The notes beneath the pieces are model-generated. The model was not told the origin of the DNA and searched no databases. It saw nothing but the letters and a program-made list of their open reading frames with translations. The position numbers and the translations under genes were made by a program. Positions 35,174 to 47,904 of a DNA stretch of 64,000 bases are shown in pieces. This DNA comes from Echinometra lucunter (Eukaryota; Echinodermata; Echinoidea; Camarodonta; Echinometridae), in NCBI GenBank assembly GCA_029962745.1, contig CM057152.1, positions 24,463,766 through 24,527,765 on the forward strand, read 5' to 3'. Each line of letters starts with the position of its first letter. Position 1 is the stretch's first letter.

Positions 35174-35980
35174 TTTATTTTATTTTTTATTTTTTTTTTG
35201 TAATTTTTTATGCTTTATTGATCCTTTGCATTTCAAATAAAACATAACATCAACAGTATGACGGATCATATAATATAATACAAATGACGTTGGTGTACAC
35301 ATGTCTGACATACTGTACATATAAAATAAACGACTGACTGTCAATTTCTGTACTAAGAAATCACGTAAGATTACAAAAAAAAAAATGAATAATGCATATC
35401 AGAAAAAAAAAAGAAATAGAAAGTAGGCATCTGGCCAGAAAAGGGAAAATTTTAAAAAATTAAGCAGCGTCCTATACCTCCGGTATTGACCCTTGATGAT
35501 ATTCAAATTGCTGGTCCATTTACCAGTGTGCATAGCTAATTTGCTTTGTACTTGCTTTGCTTTGTACACTGTTCAACAAATTCAAACGACAAAAGATAAT
35601 TACAAAAGTGGTGGAGATTAGGCTTCGCATCGCCACACTGACATCTAAATATATATTGTTTACCTGGCAGTAGCAAAAAATATGAAATTTAGATATTTCT
35701 AGACATTTGGGCCTTATAAAGACCACAAAGAACATAATTTTCTATAGGAAAAATTGGGAGGTCAGGTTCTGCAAAAAGGGTGCTAATATTCCAGAATTTG
35801 TTAACGACTGGACAGGACAAAAAAAGGTTTGCGAGAGTTTCGGGTGACCTTTTGCAAAATGAACAGTTTGTATCTGTTACTTTGTTGATATGGTAGAGCC
35901 GAACTTTAGTAAAGATCAAATCATTAAGGATTTTAAACTGCAAAGCTCGTAGCCTGTATCTATATTAAAACAAAGGAGAA
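35174..35980 (-). pseudogene. L1/Tx1-like LINE 3' end, contig 2 allele
   Basis: Mirror of 18900-19759. The zf-RVT frame (35689-35943) is identical at protein level to contig 1. The A-rich tail is at about 35174-35210 (read as T). Confidence 0.8.
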
Positions 35981-36783
35981 TTTTTAGTAGTTCCGTTATT
36001 TGTTGATGTTGGAGACCATAAGTTTGATTTAGATTATGTATAAATGTGATGTTGATGAATTATTTTCCTTCAGAAAAAAATGAGTAATATAATTTCTGCA
36101 CCGGTTTTATAATCATCTTTTTTAATCATCACTTCAGCAGCATTTGTTGTCTGCTACTTGTTTCATGAAGCTATCTTTAACAAAATCAAAGACAACTTGT
36201 GAGACACGGACTTAACGAGGAATCCAAACCTGTCATATCTCCTTCATATCTTTTTGGATGCAGGCCAGTAATAAAACTACAAACAGTTCTTGGATTACCC
36301 TTTTTGATGCATCGAAGATGATGTTATGGTTAAAAACATAATCATATAAAAACAATGTTACATGTTAGAGCAGCATTTTTTTATATCTGCTTAAAGGGTA
36401 TTTATTGGCATGTCAGATGAGTCCTATGAGAGAACTCTAGTGGGTCCCAGATGAATTTATAGAGCCTTTGATTCCTGGCTCAAAAACCCGATACTGCAGG
36501 CGACAAACAACGAAATTCCAGCATAATCGCATTGCAGACCCAATTTGCAAGAAATTGAGCAGAAAAATGTGCCTACATATTTTCGGGAGAATATGTTTCA
36601 GCTACTAGTAGCAAAACTATGCTATGTCTCATTCCAAGCACTGATTTTGCTTGACTTTTCTTCGGTCTCAACACATTGCCGTATGGGGAGATACATGTAC
36701 ATACTGGTCTATGACCTGAACTGGGCACGCATCATTGCAGCTGCCATTTGTTGGTCGAAGCAGGAAATTTTTACCAATCTTTC

Positions 36784-36823
<40 letters not shown>

Positions 36824-38425
36824 GCTCTCTCTCTGACTTTTGTCTCTCTATTCAAATCTCTTTCTCTTCTCCCACCTCTCGCACCAGCCAATGATTGAAG
36901 AATAAGTCCAAAACGTGCATTTCTTATGTCTTTCATTGTTTTTTATACATGCAATTACTCTCAACTGTATATTAAAACTATCATGTGAGCAAAGTATGTT
37001 CTAAAAACAATATTTAATTAATCAAAGAGGACATTAGAAGATCTCTAAAGTAAATTAAGGATCAAGATGGGAAATAACACTACCCTACACAGATGTATTT
37101 GTGCTGAGTATACTACATCAAAATGAGGGGAATATTTTCACCCCCCCCCCCCCCCTTTCACAAAGACTTAAAATTTATTTTAAAATCGATCCGGTCAGTT
37201 TTAAGTAACTTAAAATTGATAAGATGAAACATGATCTGAATCAATTCAAAGCTGTACAAAGGCATATTACATCAGTCCCTGCTTAAAATTAATCAAAAAT
37301 CTAAAATAAATTTAATCTTTGTGAAACACCCTCCTGTTGTCCCAGACTTATATGTATGTGACCACTTGTAACAAATGATTGATGATCTGTTTAATGGTGT
37401 CTTTCCATGTTGTATTTGAAGGTAAATTGAGGATTGAACATTTGGAAAACTTGCACTTAGGCACCTTAAAAAATCAGAGCCAATTTGGAATGCAGCCTTA
37501 AGCGTCTTTCCCGCTCGGCTCGTTTCCCCTCTGATCCTCCTGTTTCTCCAAAAACAAAACAACGGGGATCGGGAAAGCCGATGTAAAAGAATGGTCGTGG
37601 AGAAGACGATCAAAGACGCGGCGAGACTTTTGATTATTGCCTTATGAATTAATTTTTTTTTTTAAAGTTTTAAGTAAAGTCAATTGAAGGTCAGCCCCAA
37701 ATATATGTAGGCCTAACTTGCTAAATAAATGGGGATTATAAGAGAAACAGAAAAGGTAGAGGAAAATCATTCCAATGGGCAAATGAGTAATGAGCTGTGA
37801 TATCATTCTCCTTCTCTATCTCAACTCTTCAGTTGTTTGTACATTTTGATGGTTAAATCCCCCCCCCCTTTTTTTTCATTTACCAAGAAAATTATTTCTT
37901 GATGCTTCTAAACGTGTTTTAAACATATTCATGGAAACAAACACAATTTTCTTTTCAGAAAACTGAAAAAATAAGGGAATCTTTGGCAAAAGTCATATTA
38001 AATATGATGCACATGAAATTTTTCTTAATTTTTTTGTCAGAAAATCTCTTTTATCTTTCTACTTTTTTGTATGGAGGCATTGGAATTCTCCTTTAAAAGG
38101 ACATTCTGAAAATATTTTTTCAATTTTGTTTAAGCCCATCACACACTGGTCAATCCACCATTCTCATTCTACCATCATAATTTTGTCTTTGTCTTGTCTG
38201 TCCCTTTCTCCTCTCTTTCTCACTCTTCATTCTAGACTGTGAGGCAGAATCTGTGTTTGATATTGGGCCTATTTCCATCAGGAAAGGTTGATCTTGTGAC
38301 CTTCTAAAATCCTGTTTGGAGTATTCATGTACAATGTTCCTTGTACAAATGTTTTATAAATCAATGTTACTTTCAGAATAATCATGCTTGTCTGACGACA
38401 CGGTGACTATGGTTGTTCAATGCAG
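35981..38425. other. Non-coding, contig 2 mirror of 16528-18900
   Basis: Contains a 37-nt C-run (36785-36821) where contig 1 has a mixed GA/G stretch, and a C-run near 37141-37155. No gene recognised. Confidence 0.5.
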
Positions 38426-38545
38426 AATACGTATGTGCTGCAAATTTATCGGCTTTAGGAGATTTTAGTAGAATCATAGAGTCTGCAATTTCCTGGAACT
38501 ATGATCTGATTGGGCTCCCAATCACCAACCAATGGGATCCATACA
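38426..38545 (+). CDS. PRMT5-like N-terminal exon, contig 2 allele
   Basis: Identical protein to 16408-16527, with acceptor 'tgcag' at 38421-38425 and donor GTGTGT from 38546. It lies downstream of the DMAC2-like gene on the same strand. Evidence and doubts as for the contig 1 copy. Confidence 0.35.
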
Positions 38546-39093
38546 GTGTGTGGCAGCTTTACAGGAGCCAGAAAAATGAGAGTTTTTGCCTTTTAAAAAA
38601 AAACAAAAACAAAAACCAAAAAAAATAATTACTTTAGAAAATTGATTTTGAAAAGATGTATCTAACTTGGTGTTTGCTTGATGCCTATGACAAAGATGTC
38701 TATAGCCTGCTAGAATCTTCAGGACTGAAGAAGGCAATTGAACACAGGAGAAGAAGGGATTTGTGTCGTTGCAATTCAAATATAAAGATAATTCAGTCAA
38801 TATAATTGCAATGAGCTAGAATATATTGTGTATAATGTAACTTGCATTTTCAAAGTAATAATCTTACAGTTAATTTATAAAAAAAAAAAACATGAGATAA
38901 ACTGCATAAGCAATTTGAAGGTGCATTTAACATGAGGTTGTAGTAACTAGAAAGAAAGAAATTAGAATTTACAAGTACATGTGTCATGTGAATCAAAGGT
39001 TGTATTTCCAACAGTCTGTATATGATTGACATCAAATGTTTGATATAGGTTTTCCCGCCCATTTTTAAAATTTGATCATTCACTTTAATGTTA

Positions 39094-42000
39094 ACCAAGC
39101 AAACACCAAACGTTTTTAAAACGTCTTAAAAACGTTTTTTCTAGGTCCGTAGGTCTTCGTCCCTAAAACAAACGTTTGAAAAACGTTTTAAGAACGTCCA
39201 AATGGAAATTTACCATTAGTCGAAAATGTTTTCTTTTTATATAACGTTTATAAAAACGTTTTTTAAACGTTCCAAAATGTGAATATGCATCTCGTGGAAC
39301 CTTTTTAAAACGTCCTTAAAATGTTTCTTGCCAATTTTTTTTTTTCATTGTTTTATAAACGTTCAAAAGTTGGGCTATGGACATGATAATCGATCATGAT
39401 TCATCTTCATTCACCAAAATCATATTTTTTAAAAAAAATAAATGGCAATCTATTTTGGCAATTCAAGTTGAGCTATAATGCAAAATGTATTTACACTGAT
39501 TGTAATGCACAAAATGCAATTTGAAGAGGTATTCTGTGTCTGAAGTGAAAATTTGTAATCAACTATTTTTAACGGCCATTGCAGTCTGGTTCCTATATAA
39601 ATTGAAAAATTGTAATCTTCCACTATTTTTTAACGGTCATTGTAGTCTGGTCCCTATACATATATACAGAGACCTGACAAGCGTCAGGTCTTTGACAAGA
39701 GTCAGGTCTGAGAAGAGTCGGGTCTTTTCAATCTTGACAGGAGTCAAGACCGGTCGGTCCCAGACGTAAATAATCATATTTGATTGATACACGTCTGTCA
39801 AAACCCGATGAGAGAGAGAAAGAGTTCAGTAGATAGGTTTAGGATAGGATAGAATATAGGCAAAGAGTTGTTAGGATTATAGGAGGATAGGATTATAGAC
39901 CATTAAGTGGATTGTACTGAAAGAGCTTCATTTCAGGTTAAAATTATTGTTTGTATCATAATTATTAAAGGTTTTCTGGAGGTTCTTACAACGTCTGTAA
40001 GGTTTTTTTAAACGTTCTGGAAAAGTTTTTTCGGACATGCTTAAAACGTTCGCCAGGTTTTATATACGTTCTTTAAAGGTTTTCTTGACGTTTTTAAAAC
40101 ATCTGCCATGTTTCAAAACTTTCTAGAAAGGATTTATGTACGTTCTGAAAAGGTGTTTAGGACATTCTGTAAACGTTTGCTGGATGTTATTGAAAGGTTC
40201 TTAAAATGTTTTTAAACGCCCGTACATTGTCTGAAGGCCCTTCAATTAGAAGCAAATTTTCCAAAGGTTTTTTTATTTTTTTTTAAACGTCCAAATAAAC
40301 GTTTTTAAAACATCTGAAACCTTCCACCGAAAAACCTTTTTTATAACGTTTTCACAAAATTTAAAAAAAAAAAAAAAAAAAAAACTCGGGGAGACCGGGG
40401 TGAAATGGGACATGGGAAGAAATGGGACATGGGAAGAAATGGGACACCCTTGTAACTTGAAAAATACTCGGCCAATCAGCAAACTGATTATATTAGTAAA
40501 AAGGTGTGGCACAGATCACAACAGACATACCAGCCACTTCACAACTGTACATGTAAGTTAAAATTTAATTTCTTTCTTATACCCCTTTTAAAATTATTTT
40601 TCTTCAGTTTTTGTAGGTAAAATATCAAGTACATGTATACTACATAGATCTGGTAGGTCCTATATTATGCTAATTGGTAACTAAGTAAGTGTGCATGACT
40701 TCTGAAAATAAAAGGTTAGAAATAGTGACCGCCATTTTTATTTTTTTTTCTTTTTTTTACCAAGGGGGAGAAATGGGACAGTGTGTCCCACTTCTCCCCA
40801 GAACGTTTAAGTTCTACTACTTGTGCAATACAAATTTCATTTTTTTTAAACGGAAACCCTTAGAAAATCCTTATTGCGCACTGTAAACACTTTCTAAAGC
40901 TTATAGTGCATGGAGTTGGTCTAATTTTGTCCCAAATCTTAATTTACAAACAAACCAAAAAATACTAATTTCCATACCAGTTTTTCATAATTTTAATCTT
41001 TCAAATTTTGGTACTAAATGTTTTTCAGAATACGACTTGTTCAATTTTGTCTCATTCTCCTATAAGTTGATTTTGATTGCTTTACAACAACTGTTATGAC
41101 AAAATGGTTTTTCAAGGAGGGGAAATGGGAGACTGATTTGCAGACTCATGTCGACTGGACTGAAAAGCTTACAACATTTGTGATTTTATACTAACAGATG
41201 CTAAAATAAAACTTAATCTCTTAACATATTGCGTTAAGAATGTTATGATGATCCAGGCACGTCTGACGAGCAGATTTATTTTTTGAGGCTTGATATTCAA
41301 GGAAAACAGTAATTTTATGAGAGAACTGGTAGGTAATAGAGTTTCATTGTTATATTTTGACTTGTTCTTATTGTTGAATATTCTTAAAACATATGTTTTA
41401 GCATTGTTTGAGTTCTTCAAAAAACGGTGTTAGATTAAACGCGCGATATCACCAATTTATTGTACGCTCATTTTATGAAGCATTTGATGTTTCATTTTCT
41501 TTTGATGAAAAGTTTCAAATCATTCACATATTTTTAGATGTAGTTGACAGTGGTAACTATGTACTCATAATTTCAATCTTGCAATTTTTCTCATAGATCG
41601 TACTAATGGAAAGCTTCAGTTTAATGTTAGATGATACCTTCAAAAAAAAAACTATTAAAAAGGAACTTTCAGGGAGAGAAAAGGGAGACTGCGTTAACTA
41701 AGATAGTGTTTGCACATATTGTTGCAAATGAATAGAGTGGAAAATTCAAAACGTTCTACGATAATATTCTTTCAACAAAATTCCTCTTAAGAGCTCTTAA
41801 AGGGCATTCTGTTTACAAATTATTCCCCTTTTGCCTTTTATCTTCATTTACAGGTGTTTGTTATATCATCAGTCTACTTTGTAAGAATTTTACTGATTCT
41901 TTTGTGATTGTCCCATTTCACCCCATCTGTCCCATTTCACCCTTCTTGATGTCCCATTGCTCCCCGGGATGTCCCATGTTACCCCAAAATTAAGGGTTTC

Positions 42001-42229
42001 AAAAATAATCAATTACACGAAATAGCATAATGTAGGGGTATCACTAGATACTTCATTATAAACTTCAGTATCTATAGTACATATATTATGATTATTACCT
42101 AGCTTGACAAAATATTTAAAAAGTTACAAGGAATCTTTCTTGATAGTGCGAAAATGTCCCATTTCACCCCGGTCTCCCCTACATGAAACGTTTTGAGACC
42201 GTTTTAAAAACGTTGGCGTGTTAGCTGGG
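39094..42229. mobile_element. Outer ACGTTTT-rich DNA element, contig 2 allele
   Basis: Reverse-complement of 12722-15858 with the same imperfect terminal inverted repeats and the same nested insertion. Confidence 0.65.
40388..42179. mobile_element. Nested GGGGAGACCGGGG transposon, contig 2 allele
   Basis: 1792 bp with 26-bp perfect terminal inverted repeats at the same insertion point as contig 1, so the nesting predates the two haplotypes. Confidence 0.8.
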
Positions 42230-42285
42230 AAGAGCATTCAAATTCACGATAACTATGACTGTCACGGCCATTCCTCATTTGTAAT

Positions 42286-42320
<35 letters not shown>

Positions 42321-42570
42321 TCATTTGAATGTGTTATCCATGCAACAGAAACAAAAATCATATCAATCACCTGCATTGAGATAAAGAGCATGCAGTTGAA
42401 CGAATGGGCATTCATGATAATTTTTCCTTGTTTTAATTCATTATCTTTGCAAAAAATTCTTCGAATGAGTCACCCGAGCTTAGAAAAGGAGCATGCAATT
42501 CAAGCAATGGCCATTCATAACAATTTTTCCTCATTTAAATTCATTGTCTTGCAACAGCTTTTTCATATGA
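42230..42570. repeat. Minisatellite-like tandem repeat, contig 2 allele
   Basis: Mirror of 12377-12721, including the long T-run at about 42290-42319. Confidence 0.7.
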
Positions 42571-43369
42571 GTCATTCACATTTAAACTAGGTGATGGAAT
42601 GTGCATTCAAAATCAGATGCTGATGGGGGCAGCTGTTCAGTCAAATTCATTAAAAGGCAAGCATGTTTTAAATAGTGCATTTAATATAAGATGCAACGTC
42701 CAGGATAGTCATATGATATGAAGATACGAACACTGATTAAAATAAAAGCACTGATGAAAATGAATAAAGATATAAAGATGAAAAGAAAGAAAAACAAACA
42801 CAGTACTGATGAAAATGATGTAAAGATGAAAAGAACGAAAAACAAACCTGTACCTAGAAAACATGCAAAATGCCATGCGAAAGATGCAGTGGATTGAAAT
42901 ACACCCTAAACATATTTCTACAATAAGAACACTTATGAAAATAGACTCATGAATTTGTAAGCCCGTTAACGAACCTCTATGTGCTGAAAAGAAATCGAAA
43001 GCAGGTGGCAAAATTAGAATGATCTAATGTGAAACAGCTTTGCCCATGAATTAATTTGAATGTTTATGCATGAGTTAAATCGAGTGTCTTTAAATGAATT
43101 CCATTGCCTGGATATTAATTTAAAAGACCGATGTCGCTTGTAAAACGATACCCCGTGAAATTAAATGCATCTTGATAAATTTGAGTGATTAATATATGAA
43201 ATTGGTCAGGGAAACATATATTTAAACAAAACCCAAAGTAGATGACTAAGCTGACACTGCTTATTTAAAGTTTGACTCTTTGAGCGTTCTTTTCACATCA
43301 GTGCACATTCGTACAATGAAAATTGAACAATTGTAATAATTACATTCTTAGTATCCTTTAATTAGAGTT

Positions 43370-44000
43370 CATCTGTGAAAAAAATTTATGAAAAGGAATT
43401 TCAACTGATTTGGGTAGGTATGGGTATCAACATTTACCCCAAAAAAGTTAGGTGGGATAGGGGGTGGGAAAGTGCTTTTTCTAGGGGGTCAAAGGTCATT
43501 GAGCTTTGTGAAAATGTGAAAAAAAAATGTATCTCAGGTAAAAAGTATAGTACGTGGATGATCTTGATGTCAAAATGTCCATAACCGTTAGAAAAGAGTA
43601 CGCAGAATGAAATTTTACCCCAAGAACCAAGTTGTGATCTCCAAAATGAGGTCAAATGTCATTGACCTTTGCTGAAAAGGTAAAATATTGTTTCTCAGGT
43701 AAAAATTATTGTAGGTAGATGATCTTGGTGTCCAAATACACAGAATTGTTAGAAAAGGGCACACAAAATATAGTTTACCCAAAAGACCAATCTTTGACCT
43801 CCAAAATGAGGTAAAGTTCATTGACCTTATCTGAAAACCTGAAAAATTCTGAAGAATATGGTACGTGGATGATCTTGGTGTCAAATTACACAGAATTGTT
43901 AGAAAAGGACACACAAAATATTATTTCACCTCAAAGACCAAGTCGTGACCTCCAAAATAAGGCCAGAGTTCAAAAAGGTCAAATATCCACTACAATCACG
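43370..44000. repeat. AGGTCA-bearing tandem repeat, contig 2
   Basis: Mirror of 10340-10990 and same orientation as 4970-5750, with the same unit words. Confidence 0.85.
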
Positions 44001-44087
44001 TAGCATTTACCAATCTCCAAAGAAAGAAAAAGCAGACTATTTAAGTTTATTTTGCACACATGTTGAGATACAGATGTAGATTAATTG

Positions 44088-44420
44088 TTAGGTATCAAGA
44101 GGTGTCCAAGAAATTATAAATGAATTGAAGACGATATATACCACCACCATTACAGCTATCAAGGCACCCCACACATTCCCAGCAAAAGTAACCTTTGATC
44201 TGCCTCTGTTCGCATCTAGATTTGTCAAGGAACAGAATTTTTGCTGTTCAGAGAGTCCCTGTAAGTTCGTCATTGCCTGATCCAGACTTGCGTAGTTTTC
44301 TTTTCCACTCATGATGTGTTTGACCGAAGCAGGATTTGTCAGGAAGTGCCAAGGCCTTTGAGTAAGCCGTAGAACTGAGGTGTTATTCGACTGTATTGGG
44401 TCCATATAGACAATTGTCAT
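44088..44420 (-). CDS. Hypothetical 110-residue ORF with C-terminal membrane segment, contig 2 allele
   Basis: Same protein as 9939-10271 without any change. The inverted duplication of its 3' part lies just beyond, at about 44560-44640. Confidence 0.25.
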   Translation of the reverse strand: MTIVYMDPIQSNNTSVLRLTQRPWHFLTNPASVKHIMSGKENYASLDQAMTNLQGLSEQQKFCSLTNLDANRGRSKVTFAGNVWGALIAVMVVVYIVFNSFIISWTPLDT

Positions 44421-44638
44421 GGCCTAGCTTTTCCAAACCACCAAACCACCTATGTAACTGATGAAGCCAAGGTGGCTCTTTAGAAGATGGAATCCGCCAA
44501 GCTGAACAAGAACTTATAACTTCTGCCCTTTCACAATACTAGATCCTTGATGAACAGAGGCAGATCAAAAGTTGCTGTGGGAATGTGTGGGTTGCTTTGA
44601 TAGCTCTCATGATGGTGGTGTATCGTCTGCAATTTATT

Positions 44639-44905
44639 AGGTGGTCTGTCATCTTTGACAGATCACCTCTTAATTTCGTCAGAATTTTCTTTTTAGGTGG
44701 TCTGTCATCTTTGACAGATCACCTCTTAATTTCGTCAGAATTTTCTTTATTAGGTGGTCTGTCATATTATGACAGATCACCTTTTAGTTTCGTCAGAATT
44801 TTCTTTATTCTTCATTATTAATTATTAATAATTAATTATTAGGTGGTCTGTCATATTATGACAGATCACCTCTTAATTTCGTCAGAATTTTCTTTATTAT
44901 TAATT
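44639..44905. repeat. Tandem hairpin array (4 units)
   Basis: Four copies of 'aggtggtctgtca - loop - tgacagatcacct', each followed by 'tttagtttcgtcagaatttt' or close variants. Units 1-2 have loop 'tcttt'; units 3-4 have 'tatta'. The 13-bp stem, with one G.T wobble, is conserved in all four. Confidence 0.85.
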
Positions 44906-46117
44906 ATTATTCTTTTTATTGGTACCCACTTTTTTGTGCAGTCGAGATCTCAGAACTGGCTGAATCATTTTTCGTCAAATTTTCAGGAATCATCAGTCAT
45001 AACGAGATCTCGGATGTTTAGTCATTTTCAAGTTCATCGGGTCATCGTGACGTCATCTAGGCGCCATTTTGTAAAAATCATCTCATGATCATATCTTCAT
45101 AACGGAATGTCATTTTTCATTCATATTTGGCATGATGAATATTCATATCAATCTGAACAATTCAAACTTTTTAAACGCGTGCGTACGCGTACGTCCACGC
45201 GTCAGTGCGCGCACAAAATTTAAAAATGCTCAAAATCACTTATGGATCAAACCAAAATCCATTTCAGGTCATTTTAAGCATTTCAAAAATTTCCGCGCGT
45301 AAGCGCCCGCGCGCGCGTTTTGCGCGTGCGCAACTTGTAAATAACGTAAAAACGCCATTTTTTCACTTGAATTGCAATTCTTAGACATTTCTTGACCATT
45401 TCCATCAGTTTAGAATCGATTTCAACTTACCAAAACGCCGCACGCACGCGTCAAAGTTTAAAATCCGTGCGTGCGTCTATGGGGCAAATAACGTAAAAAC
45501 ATGCAAAAACATGCCCCTTTAAAATCCGTCATAGCTCGTTAAAAAGCATGGGGACCCCCCTTTTTTTTTACATTTTCTGAGAGCCTATGAATTGAAGATT
45601 TGAATTCATGAAAAAAAATTGGGGGTCGAACAGTCGGAACGTTACCATATTCTCATGTGAACTCAAAATTTCATTTTTTCAATTATGACGTCATGTTTTT
45701 TACCTTTAATCAAGACTATCTCACTTATTGTTGGTCGATTTTCGCCAGGATTTCAGTATGTTGTAGCTGAGACAATGCTCTTATATACCAATTGCCTTTA
45801 TTTTTCATTTTGAAAACTGCATCATGGTCTAATCTTACGATAAACGGAGGCATGTCATTTTTTCACAGTTTGCGTGTATTGTCTATGGGACATGACCTTT
45901 TTCTAATTCTTGATTCTACATTCCCGTCTTTTTTGAGCAACAGCTCCTTTATTTCTGCTTGATTTTCACCTAGCTTCGAGTATGTTGTAGCTGAGAAAAT
46001 TCTCTATCGTAAGTGTGCCATTTATTTTTTAATCAGATGTCAGGAACATATCGAAATTTGAACTGGAAGATATGATTTAGGAATCCCATTTTCCATCTAC
46101 GTGTTATCTCTATGGAC

Positions 46118-46215
46118 TATATTCTGGTCCATCGGTAAAGCACTGGTCTCACATCCTCATGGTCCCTGGTTCGACTCCCGGCGACGGCGGGGTCAATTTT
46201 TTTTTTTTTTTTTTT
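46118..46215 (+). repeat. tRNA-like Pol III promoter with T-run terminator
   Basis: The A box TGGTCCATCGG (46125-46135) fits TRGYNNANNNG exactly, and the B box GGTTCGACTCC (46168-46178) fits exactly, 32 nt apart, normal tRNA geometry. A long T-run follows from about 46197, a Pol III stop. There is no pairing acceptor stem, so it is a tRNA-derived SINE-type head rather than a tRNA gene. The anticodon arm 'tggtctcacatcctcatgg' is poorly paired; a Val-CAC ancestor is suggested by comparison with the contig 1 copy. Confidence 0.6.
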
Positions 46216-46517
46216 ACATTTTTTGCCCTTTCATATTACCATCTTCATCGACTACGTTTACACATACAATTACAAACAATGCCATAACTGCGTTATTTTG
46301 CGTGTTATGTCTATTGCAATGCAGTGTACATTAGTTTATGTACAACCCTATTGCAAATATGATTCATGAACGTGTATTGAACCTTTAGGGTTAACTTTGC
46401 ATATACTAAAAATCAAATCGTCCTGTGTCTGTGATGCTAGTCTCCTTCTCAGACCTGCATTACGTGAATCCTGTGTTTAAAAAATACCCCACCAGCTTAT
46501 AACACAGGAACCCCATT

Positions 46518-46760
46518 GCCCTGCGTGTTATGTCAATGGGAGGTCAGGTGGGGAATCTGAAACCCCAATTTCAGATTTTGGGAGAGCTTCAATTCTCTCG
46601 TTTAAACTGGGGTGGGGTTCATTTGACTGCTGATAAGGCCTTGCGTGTAAGTCAATGGGAACTCAAGTGGGGTATCGACACCCCATTTTCAGTTTTTGGG
46701 GAAAGTTGAGTTTTTCTCGTTTAAACTGGGGTGGGGTCGACTGCAGCTGCTGATAAGAGC
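46518..46760. repeat. Tandem duplication of about 120 bp (2 units)
   Basis: Both units contain 'ttgcgtgt..gtcaatggga', 'tcgtttaaactggggtgggg' and 'gctgataag(a)gcc'. Unit 1 is about 46518-46638 and unit 2 about 46639-46760. No gene recognised. Confidence 0.75.
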
Positions 46761-47904
46761 CGAACAAACACCGCGCTGGAAACCGCAACAGGCCGATGAA
46801 CAGCGTGGAGTGAGATGGCAGCTGTCCTCCTTACGTAATAGGATAAACAAACTATTAAGAGCTTCCTGGCTGAAAGTAATCTTGAAATAATGACTTTGTA
46901 TTATATTTGTTTTAGGACATTAGCATGTCGAAAAACGATTCAAAAATTTGATGAAGATCGAAATAAAATTTTGAACGATGCAAAATGACCCACAATTGCC
47001 GAAATAACAGTAAGTAAAAAAAATCTCCCAGACAAGTTTTGAGCTTGCATAATAACCAAGCGCCGCCGCATAAGTAGTCTAGATTCTGGACTCTTTTTAT
47101 GAAGTTTTTATATTCCCCGAAACAGCTGCTAAACTCACTGTACGCGTCAAGTCGAGTGATGGCGCGATTCCGAGAACCTCAGAGAACCTGTCCACCCGGA
47201 GAAAAAAGAGTCCAGACCGATTGCTCTCTGCTGACGACAGAGGTCAAAGGTCCACGCTCACGTTACTCATAAATATTCATAAAATCGCTGTCAATCAATC
47301 GGTGTTTACATGCAGCGAGCTTAGCGCACGTGGAAATGCCAGCCAGCTGATCGCGGTCGACCGTTTCTCTCGAAGAACGGACAGCTAGCTGGGTGGACGA
47401 GTTCAGTACATCAATTTTCATTCAACTCTCTGCAAATCTGCTCTTGCAAGAAACATTGTGGTGAAATAGGAAAGAACTTGCATTTTCGCGTGACATGTAA
47501 AGCTACATGTTACTACATCTCAGAATGGAGGACATAGGCCTAGATCTAGGCCTAGTCGAGCGACATGCAAAATGGCATCTCCTGTGGCTGTGTGTTGGTG
47601 CATGATAATTATGTAAGACTCAACTGGTAACTTGTACTTGCAAGACTTGTTTTTGAAAAGCGAAAACGCGAACAGGAAGATAGGAAAGGAAAAAGGGAGA
47701 ACCTGAGCGGGTTGGGATTACTATTATTTTTACCGAGATAACAAAGATGTGTCTCGTCGTAATATGTTGTTACTTTTTAAAAATGGAAACTTTTATAGAA
47801 TTTTTGAAAAGTGGTGAAAAATAAAGGTAATTACAACTCGCATACATGCCCTCCTTCTAAACTCGTGTTTATGAGAGTTGAGAAAATGGACAAACGTTGA
47901 TTAT
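46761..47904. other. Single-copy region with a CpG-rich stretch (47040-47420)
   Basis: Between 47040 and 47420 the sequence is richer in CpG and GC than its surroundings and has no obvious repeat. Such stretches sometimes mark a 5' UTR or promoter, and 'tcaatcaatcgg' near 47291 could include a CCAAT-like box. No adjoining coding exon was recognised, so this remains a suggestion. Confidence 0.3.

Larger units (their letters stand above)
27889..44755 (-). repeat. Inverted second copy of the contig 1 locus (about 9607-27228)
   Basis: Every feature of contig 1 from the MITE back to the hairpin units recurs in reverse order and opposite strand at near identity. Examples: LRR exon 22365-22527 against 32413-32576, the LINE tail 19759 against 35174, and the 110-residue ORF 9939-10271 against 44088-44420. 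It lacks the 596-bp LINE insertion, and the AGGTCA repeat has one unit fewer. Interpreted as the other haplotype placed in inverted orientation. Confidence 0.9.
44639..46350 (+). mobile_element. Composite repeat, diverged single copy in contig 2
   Basis: Same order as 6830-8321 read in this orientation: hairpins, GC-rich alternating core (45175-45475), tRNA-like segment (46118-46190), T-run, and the tail ending 'gtttatgtacaaccctat' at about 46350. It is clearly more diverged from the two contig 1 copies than they are from each other. Confidence 0.7.

Noticed and set aside
36545..36898. Proline-rich 117-residue frame
   Set aside because: The proline run is a C homopolymer (36785-36821) whose length differs between copies, so the frame is not stable.
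9607..44755. A true giant palindrome or amplicon
   Set aside because: The turn point is a fixed-length N placeholder and the arms differ as haplotypes do (LINE present/absent, repeat unit number, SNPs).
46118..46190. Functional tRNA gene
   Set aside because: The internal promoter boxes are good, but the acceptor and anticodon stems do not pair, and related copies sit in a repeat.
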